Assembly: GCF_000282095.2 (NCBI RefSeq)
Contig: NZ_AKKC02000015.1
Span: forward strand, 372,001-436,000
Length of the DNA stretch: 64,000 nt
Direction: 5' to 3'
Origin: Rhizobium sp. CF080
GTDB taxonomy: Bacteria; Pseudomonadota; Alphaproteobacteria; Rhizobiales; Rhizobiaceae
This document shows, piece by piece, positions 63,391 through 64,000 of the stretch. The stretch's first letter is position 1, and each line of letters opens with the position of its first letter. The translations under genes were made by a program, and so were the position numbers. The notes under the pieces were generated by a model. That model made no database searches and was not told the DNA's origin. It saw only the letters and a list, made by a program, of their open reading frames with translations.

Positions 63391-64000
63391 TTAGAGCTTG
63401 GATTGCACCAGAGCGCGCATCTGATCGCCGATCGGGATCGCGCCTTGGATTGAGGTATCGAAAGGCAGGCGAGCGATATCCCACTTGCCCCTCTGCGTGA
63501 TCTTGAGGGTGATTTGCACTTCGGCGTGGCTGAGCACGGTCTTGCGATCGACCTGGATGCCGTAGCGCTTGCAGAGCTGGACCAGCACGTAGACCAGCGC
63601 GTTCCACTGCGCCCGCGTGATCGACTGCTTGCCGGCGCTGAACGGGTTTTCGATGGCACCCGCCATGCCACAGAGCGAGACTCCGATCGAGCCGGTGTTG
63701 CAGTTGAGGGTATGGGCCGCATATCCGGCCTTGGCCTTCGGCTCTGTGTTCAGCGCGATCGACGGCTTGCCGCGGACGAGCTTTCCGTCTCCCTCAATCA
63801 GGATGTGGTAGTGCTCGCGATCGAGGTCGTTCGCTTTGTTCTGCCCGGCCGTCCAATGGAAGATGATCCGGGAGATTTTCGCATCCGGCATCCAGTCGGC
63901 CGGGATGGTGAGGCCATCGGAAGCAGTCGTAGCCGGAACGTTCGCCACGGCCTCCGGAGGCTTGACACCTCGAAGCGTGGCCAGCTCGTCGAGCGCCTTG
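63391..64000 (-). CDS. N-acetylmuramoyl-L-alanine amidase endolysin (5-prime end probably outside window)
   Basis: Amidase_2/PGRP domain: IIFHWTAGQ and HYHILIEGDGKLVRG (zinc histidines), AGYAAHTLNCNTGSIGVSLCG, LSHAEV and GKWDIARLP. It cleaves the amide bond between MurNAc and L-Ala. A GTG at 63948 is the first start in the window, but its GGAGG is only two bases away and the frame stays open and peptide-like (LDELATLRGVKPPEA) to the edge, so the gene likely starts beyond 64000. Confidence 0.88.
   Translation of the reverse strand, partial: KALDELATLRGVKPPEAVANVPATTASDGLTIPADWMPDAKISRIIFHWTAGQNKANDLDREHYHILIEGDGKLVRGKPSIALNTEPKAKAGYAAHTLNCNTGSIGVSLCGMAGAIENPFSAGKQSITRAQWNALVYVLVQLCKRYGIQVDRKTVLSHAEVQITLKITQRGKWDIARLPFDTSIQGAIPIGDQMRALVQSKL

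Larger units (their letters stand above)
54578..64000 (+). mobile_element. Left end of an integrated prophage or integrative element (continues past the window)
   Basis: Bounded on the left by a tRNA 3-prime fragment next to a tyrosine recombinase. The contents are small regulators, cargo, and a lysis cassette at the right edge. Late (lysis) genes lie on the minus strand, so head and tail genes would be expected to the right, beyond 64000, with the intact tRNA-Arg at the far end. Prophage origin is inferred; no capsid or tail gene is visible here. Confidence 0.8.

Overview
The window is a chromosomal segment of an alphaproteobacterium, almost certainly a member of the Rhizobiaceae (Rhizobium, Neorhizobium or Agrobacterium group). 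The evidence is a fused ispDF, a pyruvate dehydrogenase E1-beta with its own lipoyl domain, an aapJQMP general amino acid transporter, EipB, DUF3126 and YdcH-type proteins, and a lexA gene preceded by the alphaproteobacterial GAAC-N7-GAAC SOS box. No plasmid or replication origin signals were seen.

Bases 1-54.5 kb are ordinary, densely packed core genome. Positions 1-1344 hold the end of ispDF and a CinA-type amidase. Positions 1391-11901 (minus strand) hold a lipoate/pyruvate dehydrogenase block: pdhA-pdhB-pdhC, a GDSL hydrolase, a YdcH protein, lpdA, a GlsB membrane protein, lipA, a P-loop kinase-like ATPase and a Coq10-like protein. ftsB, eno, kdsA and a VOC protein follow, then lexA (plus) and comEC (minus). 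gltA converges on the long envelope operon frr-uppS-cdsA-rseP-bamA-lpxD-fabZ-lpxA-lpxI-lpxB, which is preceded by rpsB-tsf-pyrH. From 34 to 48 kb come eipB, ridA, a GDPD, a FemAB-like acyltransferase, a HIT protein, azlCD, clpS-clpA, a phasin, DUF3126, cysE, an alpha/beta hydrolase, a zf-CHCC protein, an FAD monooxygenase and metC. The aapJQMP operon lies at 48.6-52.9 kb.

At about 54.58 kb the style changes. A 49-base 3-prime fragment of a tRNA-Arg(UCU) gene lies next to a tyrosine recombinase reading rightwards. Everything from there to the right edge looks like one end of a prophage or integrative element whose other end lies outside the window. It carries small DNA-binding and regulatory proteins, an RMF-like protein, lipoprotein and membrane proteins, and a minus-strand lysis cassette at 62.8-64.0 kb (amidase endolysin, holin-like protein, overlapping spanin-like pair).

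Between the integrase and the lysis cassette are two cargo islands. The first is a compact, AT-richer three-gene operon with a TIGR04255-like protein and two unrecognised proteins (58.9-60.6 kb). The second is a plus-strand pair encoding a membrane-anchored, beta-rich protein and a small partner (61.8-62.8 kb). These sit where prophages often keep host-benefit or anti-phage genes, and they are the best candidates here for something undescribed. Their function is not established by the sequence.
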